From the NCBI GenBank assembly GCA_965214675.1, contig OZ243969.1, positions 372,001 through 436,000 on the forward strand: a stretch of 64,000 bases of DNA. Reading direction: 5' to 3'. Each line of letters starts with the position of its first letter. Positions within the stretch are counted from its first letter, which is position 1. The notes under the pieces are model-generated. The model had not been told where the DNA came from and did no database searches. It saw only the letters and a program-made list of their open reading frames with translations. The stretch is from WTFY01 sp965214675. GTDB lineage: Bacteria; Pseudomonadota; Gammaproteobacteria; UBA4575. Shown piece after piece: positions 54,695 to 64,000 of this stretch. A program made the position numbers and the translations under genes.

Positions 54695-54769
54695 ACCGCA
54701 TGTACTCCGGGTATAGACGCGTGTGGCCGTTGTGGCATACAGTTAAACGTCGGCAGGGAGGTAATCACC

Positions 54770-56275
54770 GTGAGTGAAGAAATCCTGATCAACGTCACCC
54801 CCCAGGAGACACGCGTCGCTATCGTTGAAAACGGCCTGTTGCAGGAAGTGCAGGTTGAACGTGTCGGAAAACAGGGCCTGGTAGGGAACATCTTCAAGGG
54901 CTGCGTCAGTAAAGTCATGCCGGGCATGGATGCCGCGTTTGTCGATATCGGGCTGCCCAAGGCGGCCTTTCTGCACAGCTCCGACGTCGCCTACCTGCCC
55001 AAGGACTCCGGCAGCCGGCCCGCCTTGCTGGGAGACCCGGATGAAGGCCTGCAGCCGTCCCAGAACGAGTCCATCGCCAACCTGCTCCATGAAGGACAGC
55101 AATTACTGGTCCAGGTGATCAAGGACCAGCTTGGAACCAAGGGCGCGCGCCTGACCACCAGCATCACGGTTCCTTCACGCTACGTGGTGCTGTTGCCCTA
55201 CTCGAATGACATTCGGCTCTCGGCACGCATAGAAGACTCGCAGGAACGCACTCGCCTGATGGAGACGACCCAGGGCCTGCTCGATGAACTGAATGTAAAA
55301 TGCGGGTGTATTCTGAGAACCGCTGCAGAAGGGATGAGCGAGGCGGACCTGAGGAGAGACCTGAAGTTTTTGCTGGACCTCTGGGATACGATCGTTGAGA
55401 AGGTGATCTGCATGTCTTCGGTCAACCAGGTGTATTCCGATTTGCCGCTGATGATACGCACGCTGCGTGACCTCTCGGTGGAAGAAATCGAAGTCGTACG
55501 GGTGGATTCGCATTCCGCGTTCGAGGCGGTACAGGAATTTTCCACCAAGCTCGTACCCGAAATCGCATCTCGCATCTCGCATTACTCGGGTACGCGCCCG
55601 ATATTTGATCTTTATTCCATCGAGGATGAACTGCAGAAATCGCTGCACAGGAAAGTGGAGCTCAAGTCCGGTGGCTACCTGATTTTTGACCAGACCGAAG
55701 CCATGACGACCATCGACATCAACACGGGGGGTTTTGTCGGTCATCGAAACCTGGAAGAGACCATCTACAAAACCAACCTGGAGGCCGCGCAGGCCATTGC
55801 ACGCCAGCTTCGGTTGCGAAACCTGGGGGGCATCATCATCATTGATTTCATCGACATGGAGAACGAGGAACACACGCGCCAGGTGATGCGCACGCTGGAG
55901 AAATTCCTGGAGAAGGATCGTGCCAGGAGCCAGGTGTACGATGTGTCGCCTCTTGGCCTGGTGGAGATGACACGCAAGCGCACCCGTGAAAGCCTGGAGC
56001 ATATCCTGTGTGAGCCGTGTTTCACCTGCTCCGGGCGCGGCTATATCAAAACGCCGGAGACCGTGTGCTTTGAACTCTTTCGTGAAATCATGCGCGAGGC
56101 CCTGCAGTACGAATCGGACAGCCTCCTCGTCCTGGCCTCACAATCCGTGATTGACCTCCTGCTGGATGAGGAATCGACCAGTCTCGCTGAACTGGAAGAC
56201 CACATCGGCAAGGCGATCAAATTGCAGGTCGAGTCCCTGTATTTGCAAGAACAGTTTGATGTTGTGCCTTTGTGA
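54770..56275 (+). CDS. rng: ribonuclease G
   Basis: A 501-residue single-strand endoribonuclease that trims 16S rRNA 5' ends and decays some mRNAs. An S1 domain (NIFKGCVSKVMPGMDAAFVD) is at ~40-130. Metal ligands Asp316 (IDINTGG) and Asp359 (IIDFIDM) are present, as is the zinc-link CEPC (414-417). GTG 54770 has a strong GGGAGG ribosome binding site. Its stop overlaps the yhdP GTG. Confidence 0.97.
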   Translation: MSEEILINVTPQETRVAIVENGLLQEVQVERVGKQGLVGNIFKGCVSKVMPGMDAAFVDIGLPKAAFLHSSDVAYLPKDSGSRPALLGDPDEGLQPSQNESIANLLHEGQQLLVQVIKDQLGTKGARLTTSITVPSRYVVLLPYSNDIRLSARIEDSQERTRLMETTQGLLDELNVKCGCILRTAAEGMSEADLRRDLKFLLDLWDTIVEKVICMSSVNQVYSDLPLMIRTLRDLSVEEIEVVRVDSHSAFEAVQEFSTKLVPEIASRISHYSGTRPIFDLYSIEDELQKSLHRKVELKSGGYLIFDQTEAMTTIDINTGGFVGHRNLEETIYKTNLEAAQAIARQLRLRNLGGIIIIDFIDMENEEHTRQVMRTLEKFLEKDRARSQVYDVSPLGLVEMTRKRTRESLEHILCEPCFTCSGRGYIKTPETVCFELFREIMREALQYESDSLLVLASQSVIDLLLDEESTSLAELEDHIGKAIKLQVESLYLQEQFDVVPL

Positions 56276-59200
56276 GCCTGGATGACCGCATGGGTCACAG
56301 ACTGTTACGTGCTGGCGGATACACCGCCGTCCTGATTCTGGTACTCACTGCAGTACTGAACAGCTTCACCCGCCTGCCGACGTCCTGGTACCAGGCGTAC
56401 CTGCCGGCGTTTCAGGAAAATATCTCCTCTGTGATCGGCAAGCCTGTGCACATGGAGTCCGTTCATCTGAACTGGTATGGCTATACGCCACTGCTCACCG
56501 TACAGGGACTGGCGGTCTATGCCGATGATACGAAATCCACCCGGCTTCTGGCCGCTGAAAAAGCACTGATCTCGCTGAATTTTCCGGCCAGCCTGATACA
56601 AGGGAAACCGGTCTTCAAGGAACTGCAACTGATGGGCTCGAGCCTGGTGGTCGTGCGCGACAGGGATCAGAGGATCGTACTGAACGGGATCGATATCAGT
56701 GAGCGGATCGCCAGCAGGAAAGAGGGCGACATGGCGCAGGACATCCGTTTCAGTCTGCTGGCAAGCTCGATCGCCATCAAGGATGAAATCCTTGAACGCG
56801 ACTATCATTTTGACCGCGTGGACATCGTGCTGGGCTTCCATGAAACAAGGCTCAGGGTGTCATCGAGAATCTCGCTGCCCGATACGCTGGGCAACTCGCT
56901 GTGGCTTGGTGGTGATCTCGAGGGTCTCGACCAGGGGCTGAACCACGCAAGGGGAACGGTGTATACGAAGGGTGAGAACATCAACCTCGAGCTGTTGGGT
57001 GAATTTTTCCCGCAACTTCAGTTCGGGGTTCAAAGCGGGCGTTCCGATTTCGAGGTCTGGGGGAAGCTGAAATCCCGGCACAGCGCAACGTTCGAGGGCC
57101 GGCTGGCCGTGCATGATCTCGAATACCAGCCATTGTCCCATCGGCTGATTGAAGACGGGCAGGAAATCACGGCGCTTGATACGCGCTTTCGATTGCAAAA
57201 ATCCCGCGACACCTGGCATTTGGCCCTGATTGAAAGTGATATACGAAGTGGTGATCAGCGGTGGGCTGGTGAGCAGTACGAAATTCGTTGCATCGGCTGC
57301 CAGGGCGATCGCGAGGAATCCACGATTGCCGTGGCACTGCAGTATTTCAATACGGCCGACCTGTTGGCAACGCTGCAACACTTCCCCGAATTCTCAGAGC
57401 ACCTGCAGTCCTTTTCCCCGCAAGCACGGCTGGCAGGGGAATTTACCGACACCTGGGTGCAGCTTGAGCTGCATGGGGCGCATGTCGCAAAGTATGCCTA
57501 CAGGACCTGGCTGCAAGAGGTCACGGTGTCCGTGCCGTCTCATGAACTGGAAATTTCCCGCCTGACGGGGGAGGCCACCGGTGATCATCTGCACGGTATG
57601 CTTGTTGTCAATTCCCCGGCGCTGAAAATACGGGCCCGGCAGCTGAATACGCAGGCATTTCCGGACCAGGCGATTTCGGGTCGGCTTGCATGGAATACGG
57701 ACGGTCAGGGTATCCTGACGTCGATGGAAAATATCTCGATTCAGGCCGAAGGATTGGAGGCCAAGCTGCAGGGCGTGGTGCACATGCAAAAGGGCAGACC
57801 GCATGTAGATCTGCAGGCCTACTTTCCCGAGGTACAGATCGCAGCGCTGCAGGCCTGGCTTCCCCTCGAGAAACTTGATCCGCCACTGGCGCAGTGGTTG
57901 TTGGCAAGTGAAGGGTCCTTGAACGACATCAGGGTCTTGCTGATGGGAGACCCCGGCAAGGTTCCTTTCAGGAATCTACCGGGCAGGCTCGAGGTGTACG
58001 CTAAAATTGACGCAACATCCCTGGGTCCGTATGCGAAGTGGCCGGGCATTCATGACCTTGCAGCGCAGGTGGAAATCAACAACCAGCACCTGCATGTGTA
58101 CGGCGATCAGGGGCAAATACTGGATGCTTCCGTGCTGGGTTTTGATATTGCCGTGGACGATGTGCTGTTGCCGCGCGTTGAGGTTGAAGGCACGATCCGC
58201 GGGTCTGCCTCGGATTTCCTGGACGCACTGGCCCAATCCCCGATGACCCCGAAAAATGCACAGATGCCGGCGGGCGATGCCATTCAGGGGATGGTGGACC
58301 TGAACGTCAATCTCGTGCTTCCCCTGGCAGATGAACTGGATGAACAAGCGCATATTGGCGGCATGATTGAGTTCAGCGATGCGACGCTGTTATTGGGACT
58401 GGACTCGTTACCGTTGACCCACCTGAACGGCCAACTGAAATTCAGTAATGCGGGGCTGGAGGGCGAAGGGCTGAGTGCCCGGTTATATGGCTCACCCTTC
58501 GATATCGGTGCTGGCGTCCTGGAGCAAGGAGGCACACGGGTGCAGATTCAGGGAGAACTGGATCTCGATGCCTGGCTGACTGCCAGTGACCCCCATACGG
58601 GCCGGCTGGTACAGGGCAAGGCGCCGGTGTCTGTAACCATCGATCTGCCGCCCCTGGGGGATGAGGCGAAGGGAGAAGAGCCGCTTGAAATTCGAATCGA
58701 AAGCGATCTGGCGCAGGCTTCACTGGCGCTTCCGGAGCCGTTCGGCAAAGAGGCGGGAGTGCCTTCCACGCTGAGCATCCATTCCCGGTTTCATATTGGA
58801 AGGGACAATACGCTGGTGTTCAATTACAAAGACAGGATTTTTGCCAAGGGCAGGCTGGATGCCGATGAAGGCCAGCTTACCGCCCTGGAAATCCGCATCG
58901 GCGACGATCAGTTTGACCTGCCTTCAGGAGGCATCAAGCTGTCAGGACGCTTTGACAGGCTGGATGTAGACCAATGGCTGGACCTGTATGAGCCTGGCGA
59001 TGCTGAAGGTTCCATGGAACTGCAGCAAGTGGATATCCATGCAAGCGAACTGTCCATGTCAGAACTGACGATTACGGACATCGATCTGCGCATGCAAAAA
59101 CAAGCCCGATCCTGGGTCGGTGAAGTTCACTCGCATACGATCAAGGGGACGTTCGAGCATCCGCTGGAACTGGATGCTGAAAGCATTGTTGTCACCCGGC

Positions 59201-60123
59201 TTGAGCACTTGCGCATGGATTATCCCGAAGAGGATCACCCTCTGACAGTGAACCCGCGGGAATACCCGGCACTGGATTTTCACATCGAGGCGCTGGAGCT
59301 GAATGGCCTTGCAATGCGCAACGTCACCCTGAAGACCCGACCTTCTGCGCACGGCATGATCATCGATTCCATGGCAGTGGAAGAGGACAGCTATCGGCTC
59401 GAAACCAGCGGTACCTGGGACATGGGCCCCGAGGGTGCGCACACCACGGAGATTGCCACCACCCTGACCGCGAGGAATTTGCATGAGGCATTGGCAAGCT
59501 TCGGACTGGAAGCGGGTGTGAACAAGGGTAAAGGAGTCGTCTCCGCAAACCTGAGGTGGTCGGACATGCCCGATATGTTCTCACTGGATGCCTTCGAGGG
59601 CACCGCGACCCTGAGATTCAAGGACGGGGAGATCACGGATGTTGACCCGGGTGCGGGCCGACTGCTGGGGTTGATCAACCTCGCTGAAATCACAAGGCGG
59701 CTGACCCTGGACTTTTCCGACTTTTTCTCCGAGGGCTATGTGTTTGACAAGATTCGTGGCACCCTGGTGTTCAAGGACGGTAACCTGACTACCGAGGACC
59801 TGCGAATCGACGGACCCTCTGCGGACATGGCGATCTCCGGAAGAACGGGGATCGTGGCCAGGGATTACGATCAGCTCATTACCGTGACTCCGAACGTTAC
59901 CGGCGGTCTGCCATGGCTTGGAATTGGACTGGGCCCGGTGGGCGTCGGCGGAATCTATATTTTGGGGAAAATCGGTGAAAAAGTCGGAATTGATGTAGAC
60001 AAGGTTGTCGACAAGGTAGTAGAAGTGAAATACCACATGACGGGAAGCTGGGAGAACCCCGAGATCGAGCCCGTCGAACGGAAAATTGCGGACCTTGTGC
60101 CGAGTCTGCCGTTGTCCGAATGA
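56272..60123 (+). CDS. yhdP: AsmA-like protein YhdP
   Basis: A 1283-residue envelope protein of the YhdP family, which with TamB and YdbH moves phospholipids to the outer membrane. One N-terminal membrane segment (~14-31) is followed by a long beta-rich periplasmic chain (DUF3971-like) ending in the AsmA-type domain with LINLAEITRRLTLDFSDFF. Length matches E. coli YhdP. GTG 56272 overlaps the rng stop (GTGA); the rng-yhdP pair is conserved. A 112-base gap follows. Confidence 0.94.
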   Translation: MSLDDRMGHRLLRAGGYTAVLILVLTAVLNSFTRLPTSWYQAYLPAFQENISSVIGKPVHMESVHLNWYGYTPLLTVQGLAVYADDTKSTRLLAAEKALISLNFPASLIQGKPVFKELQLMGSSLVVVRDRDQRIVLNGIDISERIASRKEGDMAQDIRFSLLASSIAIKDEILERDYHFDRVDIVLGFHETRLRVSSRISLPDTLGNSLWLGGDLEGLDQGLNHARGTVYTKGENINLELLGEFFPQLQFGVQSGRSDFEVWGKLKSRHSATFEGRLAVHDLEYQPLSHRLIEDGQEITALDTRFRLQKSRDTWHLALIESDIRSGDQRWAGEQYEIRCIGCQGDREESTIAVALQYFNTADLLATLQHFPEFSEHLQSFSPQARLAGEFTDTWVQLELHGAHVAKYAYRTWLQEVTVSVPSHELEISRLTGEATGDHLHGMLVVNSPALKIRARQLNTQAFPDQAISGRLAWNTDGQGILTSMENISIQAEGLEAKLQGVVHMQKGRPHVDLQAYFPEVQIAALQAWLPLEKLDPPLAQWLLASEGSLNDIRVLLMGDPGKVPFRNLPGRLEVYAKIDATSLGPYAKWPGIHDLAAQVEINNQHLHVYGDQGQILDASVLGFDIAVDDVLLPRVEVEGTIRGSASDFLDALAQSPMTPKNAQMPAGDAIQGMVDLNVNLVLPLADELDEQAHIGGMIEFSDATLLLGLDSLPLTHLNGQLKFSNAGLEGEGLSARLYGSPFDIGAGVLEQGGTRVQIQGELDLDAWLTASDPHTGRLVQGKAPVSVTIDLPPLGDEAKGEEPLEIRIESDLAQASLALPEPFGKEAGVPSTLSIHSRFHIGRDNTLVFNYKDRIFAKGRLDADEGQLTALEIRIGDDQFDLPSGGIKLSGRFDRLDVDQWLDLYEPGDAEGSMELQQVDIHASELSMSELTITDIDLRMQKQARSWVGEVHSHTIKGTFEHPLELDAESIVVTRLEHLRMDYPEEDHPLTVNPREYPALDFHIEALELNGLAMRNVTLKTRPSAHGMIIDSMAVEEDSYRLETSGTWDMGPEGAHTTEIATTLTARNLHEALASFGLEAGVNKGKGVVSANLRWSDMPDMFSLDAFEGTATLRFKDGEITDVDPGAGRLLGLINLAEITRRLTLDFSDFFSEGYVFDKIRGTLVFKDGNLTTEDLRIDGPSADMAISGRTGIVARDYDQLITVTPNVTGGLPWLGIGLGPVGVGGIYILGKIGEKVGIDVDKVVDKVVEVKYHMTGSWENPEIEPVERKIADLVPSLPLSE

Positions 60124-60235
60124 TCGGACCGGGACGGCACTCGCGCAGGTCCTGAAAGGGTTGGATCACGGTCTCAACGGCTCGTGCTCAACAGGGTAAG
60201 ACGTACGTTATCGAGTGAATGGATACTGACCGACC

Positions 60236-61054
60236 ATGATGCAAAAAGTTGCTGCAATTCAAATGGCCTCCGGGCCCAATGTAGATGCCAATTTACATAA
60301 GGCAGCCCGTTTGATCCGACGGGCCGTGGATACCGGGGCGGGCCTGGTCGTGCTGCCTGAGAACTTTGCCATCATGGGCGTCCATGAAGAAGACAAGGTC
60401 GGCGTGCGGGAGTCGGCAGGCGCGGGAACCATACAGAACTTCCTGGCGGAGCAATCGAGATACCACAACGTATGGCTCGTGGGAGGGACGGTGCCTCTTG
60501 AGTGTGATGATCCAAACAAGATTTCTGCAGCCTGCCTGGTGTACAACGATTCGGGTCAGTGCGTGGCGCGCTATGACAAGATTCACCTGTTTGATGTCAA
60601 CCTCGTCGATACGGGTGAAAGTTACATCGAGTCGGAAACCATCGAGTACGGGCAAACCGGACTGCAGGTGGTTGACTCGCCGTTCGGGAAGATAGGCCTG
60701 GCCGTTTGTTATGATCTGCGCTTTCCCGAGTTGTTCAGGGAGTTGCTGGACCTGGGGGCGCAGCTGGTTGTACTTCCGGCGGCGTTTACCGCAGCTACGG
60801 GGCGGGCACACTGGGAGAGCCTGGTGCGTGCACGTGCCATCGAGAACGTCATGTACGTGATTGCGTCTGCACAGGGTGGCTACCATGTGAATGGGCGCAC
60901 CACCTATGGCAACAGCATGATCGTCGACCCCTGGGGGGTCATTCTGAATCGTGTCAAGCAAGGGGCAGGTGTTGCGATCGGTGGCGTGAACCTGGAGTAT
61001 CTTGAGTCGCGGCGGAAAACGTTTCCCTGCATTCAGCACCGAAGACTGAAATGA
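60236..61054 (+). CDS. nitrilase-family amidase (Nit, deaminated glutathione amidase-like)
   Basis: A 272-residue carbon-nitrogen hydrolase. The triad is Glu42 (LPENFAIMG), Lys115 (YDKIHLFD) and Cys158 (AVCYDLRFPE). The DLRFPELFRELL form is that of Nit proteins, which repair deaminated glutathione. ATG 60236 (or 60239) is the start. Position between yhdP and tldD is common in gammaproteobacteria. Confidence 0.93.
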   Translation: MMQKVAAIQMASGPNVDANLHKAARLIRRAVDTGAGLVVLPENFAIMGVHEEDKVGVRESAGAGTIQNFLAEQSRYHNVWLVGGTVPLECDDPNKISAACLVYNDSGQCVARYDKIHLFDVNLVDTGESYIESETIEYGQTGLQVVDSPFGKIGLAVCYDLRFPELFRELLDLGAQLVVLPAAFTAATGRAHWESLVRARAIENVMYVIASAQGGYHVNGRTTYGNSMIVDPWGVILNRVKQGAGVAIGGVNLEYLESRRKTFPCIQHRRLK

Positions 61055-61090
61055 AATTTGAACACACACCCTGACGGACAACTGAATACC

Positions 61091-62533
61091 ATGGAAAACT
61101 CACTGGAACTGGCACAGGAAACGATACTGACCCCCTCGGGGCTCGATGAGAACCACCTGATGGACGCTTTTTCCGTGCTGCTGGATTCGGCAGCCGACAG
61201 CGGCGACATCTACTTTCAACTGCGCAAGCATGAGGCGTGGTCACTGGAAGACGGGATCGTCAAGGATGCCAGTCACAACATCAGCCAGGGCGTCGGCATC
61301 CGGGCCATCAAGGGCGAGAAAAGCGGCTTCGCCTATTCGGACGAGATCGTATTGCCGGCCTTGCTGGAATCCTGCAAGGCTGCACGCGCCATTGCCCGGG
61401 GCGGCCAGGGCGGCTCTGTCCAGAGCTGGAGGCTCAGCACCGGAAACCAGCTTTATCCGGCACAAAATCCACTGGATACCATCAGTGAAGAGGACAAGGT
61501 CGACCTGTTGCGCCAGCTCGACAGCCAGGCGCGAAAGCAGGACTCCCGGGTGAAACAGGTGATGCTGTCGCTGGCCGGCTCGCATGAGATGGTTCTGGTC
61601 GCCAACAGCGATGGCCAGCTGGCTGCAGACATCCGCCCGCTGGTCAGGCTGTACGTGTCGGTCATTGCAGAACACAAGGGGCGCCTGGAGCAAGGCAGTG
61701 CCGGCGGAGGGGGTCGCGTGGGCTATGACTTCTTCAACGAGGAAGGTCGCGGGCCATCCTACGTGCGCGAAGCGGTTCGCATGGCGCTGCTCAACCTTGA
61801 AGCCGTGGATGCCCCTGCGGGCACGATGAATGTTGTGCTGGGCCCGGGGTGGCCCGGCGTGCTGCTGCACGAAGCGGTCGGGCATGGCCTTGAGGGAGAC
61901 TTTACCTACAAGGGCACCTCGGTTTTCAGCGGGCGCATCGGAGAGCGCGTGGCAAGCAAAGGCATCACGGTGGTGGATGACGGTACGCTTGAAAATCGAC
62001 GGGGCTCCTTGAACATCGATGACGAGGGTACCGCGAGCCAATACAACGTTCTGATCGAGGACGGAATTCTGAAGGGCTTCATGCAGGATCGACTGAGTGC
62101 CAAGTTATCCAAAACGGCACCCACGGGAAATGGCCGGCGCGAGTCCTTTGCACACTTGCCCATGCCGCGCATGACGAACACGTACATGCTGGCCGGTGAG
62201 CATGACCCGCAGGAAATCCTTGAATCCGTGGACAGCGGATTTTATGCAGTGAACTTCGGCGGCGGACAGGTGGACATCACCTCGGGCAAGTTCGTGTTTT
62301 CCGCGTCGGAAGCCTACCTGATCGAAAAAGGCAAGGTCACCCGGCCCGTCAAGGGCGCCACGTTGATCGGCGATGGACCGGATGTGCTGACAAAAGTCAG
62401 CATGATCGGCAATGATCTGAAGCTGGACGACGGCGTGGGTACCTGTGGCAAGGAAGGCCAGAGTGTCCCGGTGGGAGTCGGGCAGCCGACCCTGCGCGTG
62501 GACGGCCTGACCGTAGGCGGCACTGCAAGTTGA
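61091..62533 (+). CDS. tldD: metalloprotease TldD
   Basis: A 480-residue subunit of the TldD/TldE peptidase, which processes microcin B17 and degrades CcdA in E. coli. The zinc motif HEAVGH is at 260-265 with Glu261 as catalyst. ATG 61091 gives the E. coli length; a TTG at 61058 is open upstream but less likely. Its stop overlaps the pmbA ATG (TGATG), so both subunits are made together. Confidence 0.96.
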   Translation: MENSLELAQETILTPSGLDENHLMDAFSVLLDSAADSGDIYFQLRKHEAWSLEDGIVKDASHNISQGVGIRAIKGEKSGFAYSDEIVLPALLESCKAARAIARGGQGGSVQSWRLSTGNQLYPAQNPLDTISEEDKVDLLRQLDSQARKQDSRVKQVMLSLAGSHEMVLVANSDGQLAADIRPLVRLYVSVIAEHKGRLEQGSAGGGGRVGYDFFNEEGRGPSYVREAVRMALLNLEAVDAPAGTMNVVLGPGWPGVLLHEAVGHGLEGDFTYKGTSVFSGRIGERVASKGITVVDDGTLENRRGSLNIDDEGTASQYNVLIEDGILKGFMQDRLSAKLSKTAPTGNGRRESFAHLPMPRMTNTYMLAGEHDPQEILESVDSGFYAVNFGGGQVDITSGKFVFSASEAYLIEKGKVTRPVKGATLIGDGPDVLTKVSMIGNDLKLDDGVGTCGKEGQSVPVGVGQPTLRVDGLTVGGTAS

Positions 62534-63870
62534 TGGAAGGCCAACCCCTGTCCCGTCAGGATGGCGGGCTTGAGCAGCTGGTGCAGTTTTGCCTTGACGA
62601 GGCCAAAAGGCAGGGTGCAACCAGTGCCGAGGCATCGATCGATATTGAACAGGGGCTGTCGGTCACGGCCCGACTGGGTGATGTGGAAACCCTGGAAAAG
62701 CATAATGGCCGCCGGCTGGGCATCACCATCTATGTAGATCACAGGAAAGGTGCCTCGAGCACGACGGATTTTGAGCTACCGTCGGTCCGCGATGCCGTAA
62801 CGGCTGCCTGCAATATTGCAAAGTTCACCGAACAGGATGACTGTTCCGGATTGGCGGACCCGGACAAGATGGCTACCGAGGTCGTGGACCTGGGACTCGA
62901 TTGCCCCTGGCCGCTGACCCCCGATGAGGCGGTAGAGATCGCCATCGAATGTGAAAACAGTGCACGGGCGTACGAGGCGATATCCAACTCGGAAGGCGCC
63001 AGTGTCAATAGCGGGCGTGACACGCACATCTACGGCAATTCACATGGCTTTATCGCCAGCTATGCGGCGACCCGGCACAGCCTCTCCTGTGCGGTCATTG
63101 CAGAGCAGGAGGGGGCCATGCAACGGGACTACTGGTATACCACCTCGCGCGACCCTAAGCGGCTGCAGTCCGCCGCCGAAGTCGGGGACAGGGCGGCCCA
63201 GCGTACCATCCGCCGGCTTGGCGCCCGAAAAATTGCCACCCAGACCACCCCGGTTATTTTTGAAGCCGGCATGGCACGCTCATTGCTGGCCCATTTTGTA
63301 TCGGCGGTCTCCGGTGGTGCGCTGTACCGGAAAGCTTCCTTTCTACTGGATCACCTGAATAAAAAGGTATTTTCCGAACGGGTCACCCTGACCGAAGACC
63401 CGCATGCCAAGGGCGGACTTGCCAGCAGCGCATTCGACATGGAAGGCGTGGCCACCCGGCCGCGTACCCTGGTGGAGGACGGGGTGCTGCAAGGCTATAT
63501 CCTGGGCAGCTATTCAGCCCGCAAACTGGGCATGCAAACCACGGGCAATGCCGGGGGTATCCATAATCTGACCCTGCACCCTGGTGAGCAGACACTGGAT
63601 GAACTGATGTCCAGCATGCAGCGCGGCCTGCTCGTCACCGAGCTCATCGGGCACGGCGTGAACGGGGTAACCGGGGACTATTCGCGCGGTGCCGTGGGTT
63701 ACTGGATCGAGAATGGCGAGATTCAGTTCCCGGTCGAGGAAATTACGGTGGCGGGCAACCTGAAGGACATCTTTCAGAAAATCATCGCCATCGGCAGCGA
63801 TACCGATGCACGCAGCAGTATCATCACACCGTCGCTGCTGATCGACGAGATGACCGTTGCGGGAAACTGA
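62533..63870 (+). CDS. pmbA: metalloprotease partner PmbA/TldE
   Basis: A 445-residue partner of TldD. It shares the fold but lacks the HExxxH motif, as usual for TldE. LHPGEQTLDELMSSMQRGLL and GYWIENGEIQFPVEEITVAG are typical. ATG 62533 overlaps the tldD stop. yjgA, often between tldD and pmbA, is absent. Only 15 bases separate its stop from that of the convergent last gene. Confidence 0.96.
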   Translation: MEGQPLSRQDGGLEQLVQFCLDEAKRQGATSAEASIDIEQGLSVTARLGDVETLEKHNGRRLGITIYVDHRKGASSTTDFELPSVRDAVTAACNIAKFTEQDDCSGLADPDKMATEVVDLGLDCPWPLTPDEAVEIAIECENSARAYEAISNSEGASVNSGRDTHIYGNSHGFIASYAATRHSLSCAVIAEQEGAMQRDYWYTTSRDPKRLQSAAEVGDRAAQRTIRRLGARKIATQTTPVIFEAGMARSLLAHFVSAVSGGALYRKASFLLDHLNKKVFSERVTLTEDPHAKGGLASSAFDMEGVATRPRTLVEDGVLQGYILGSYSARKLGMQTTGNAGGIHNLTLHPGEQTLDELMSSMQRGLLVTELIGHGVNGVTGDYSRGAVGYWIENGEIQFPVEEITVAGNLKDIFQKIIAIGSDTDARSSIITPSLLIDEMTVAGN

Positions 63871-63885
63871 GCGCGCAAGGGACCC

Positions 63886-64000
63886 CTACAGCCAGCGCAC
63901 CTCGGTGATACGGGCGGATATTTCGGTTTTCCCGTTGCTGACCTTGTCCGAGCGGACAGGGATATAGTTCAGGGACTCGGCATACCACTCGGTGTAGCGG
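63886..64000 (-). CDS. C-terminal end of an unidentified (DUF3108-like?) protein
   Basis: The minus strand reads 38 codons from the window edge to a TAG stop at 63886-63888. The tail contains RYTEWYAESLNYIPVRSDK and resembles the end of DUF3108-type envelope proteins, from memory only. The start is outside the window. It converges on pmbA. Confidence 0.55.
   Translation of the reverse strand, partial: RYTEWYAESLNYIPVRSDKVSNGKTEISARITEVRWL

Overview
The window is a chromosomal segment of a gammaproteobacterium. Gene order (tRNA-Trp-secE-nusG-rplKAJL-rpoBC, str, S10, spc and alpha operons; leuS-lptE-holA; rng-yhdP-tldD) and the protein sequences point to this class. EF-Tu carries the form ITIATAHVEYES, which I associate with Chromatiales-type lineages, but genus and species cannot be read from the sequence. 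About 57.3 kb (6.7-64 kb) is conserved housekeeping DNA. The first 6.7 kb is visibly more AT-rich and is accessory.

Region 1 (1-6.7 kb) is a compact defence-like island ending at the 5' side of tRNA-Trp. It holds the N-terminal part of an Mrr-type restriction protein running off the left edge; a divergent two-gene unit made of an unrecognised acidic protein and a SNF2/RapA-like helicase; a RelE-type toxin with an XRE antitoxin on the other strand; and an HNH endonuclease whose N-terminus looks PUA/EVE-like. This is the only part of the window where a new system could plausibly sit. In many gammaproteobacteria this position holds further tRNAs and a second tuf gene.

Region 2 (6.7-36.5 kb) is the transcription and translation superoperon: tRNA-Trp, secE, nusG, rplKAJL, rpoBC, then rpsL-rpsG-fusA-tuf, rpsJ, rplC through rpsQ, rplN through secY-rpmJ, and rpsM-rpsK-rpsD-rpoA-rplQ. 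All genes lie on the + strand, closely spaced or overlapping, and none of the expected members is missing. Two internal promoters (before rpsL and before rplC) appear to start transcripts that fold at once into long perfect stem-loops.

Region 3 (36.6-64 kb) carries a SAM hydrolase-family gene, divergent uvrA and ssb, then miaB-phoH-ybeY-ybeX-lnt-manC-leuS-lptE (tRNA modification, RNA maturation, lipoprotein acylation, sugar nucleotide synthesis, leucyl-tRNA charging, LPS transport). A lone minus-strand beta-hydroxyacid dehydrogenase separates lptE from holA. Then come proA, nadD, rng, yhdP, a nitrilase-family gene and the overlapping tldD-pmbA pair. The last gene, on the minus strand, is cut by the right edge.

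No CRISPR array, insertion sequence, rRNA gene or phage gene is visible. No gene-free stretch exceeds 300 bases; the longest are 255-501 and 4546-4789.
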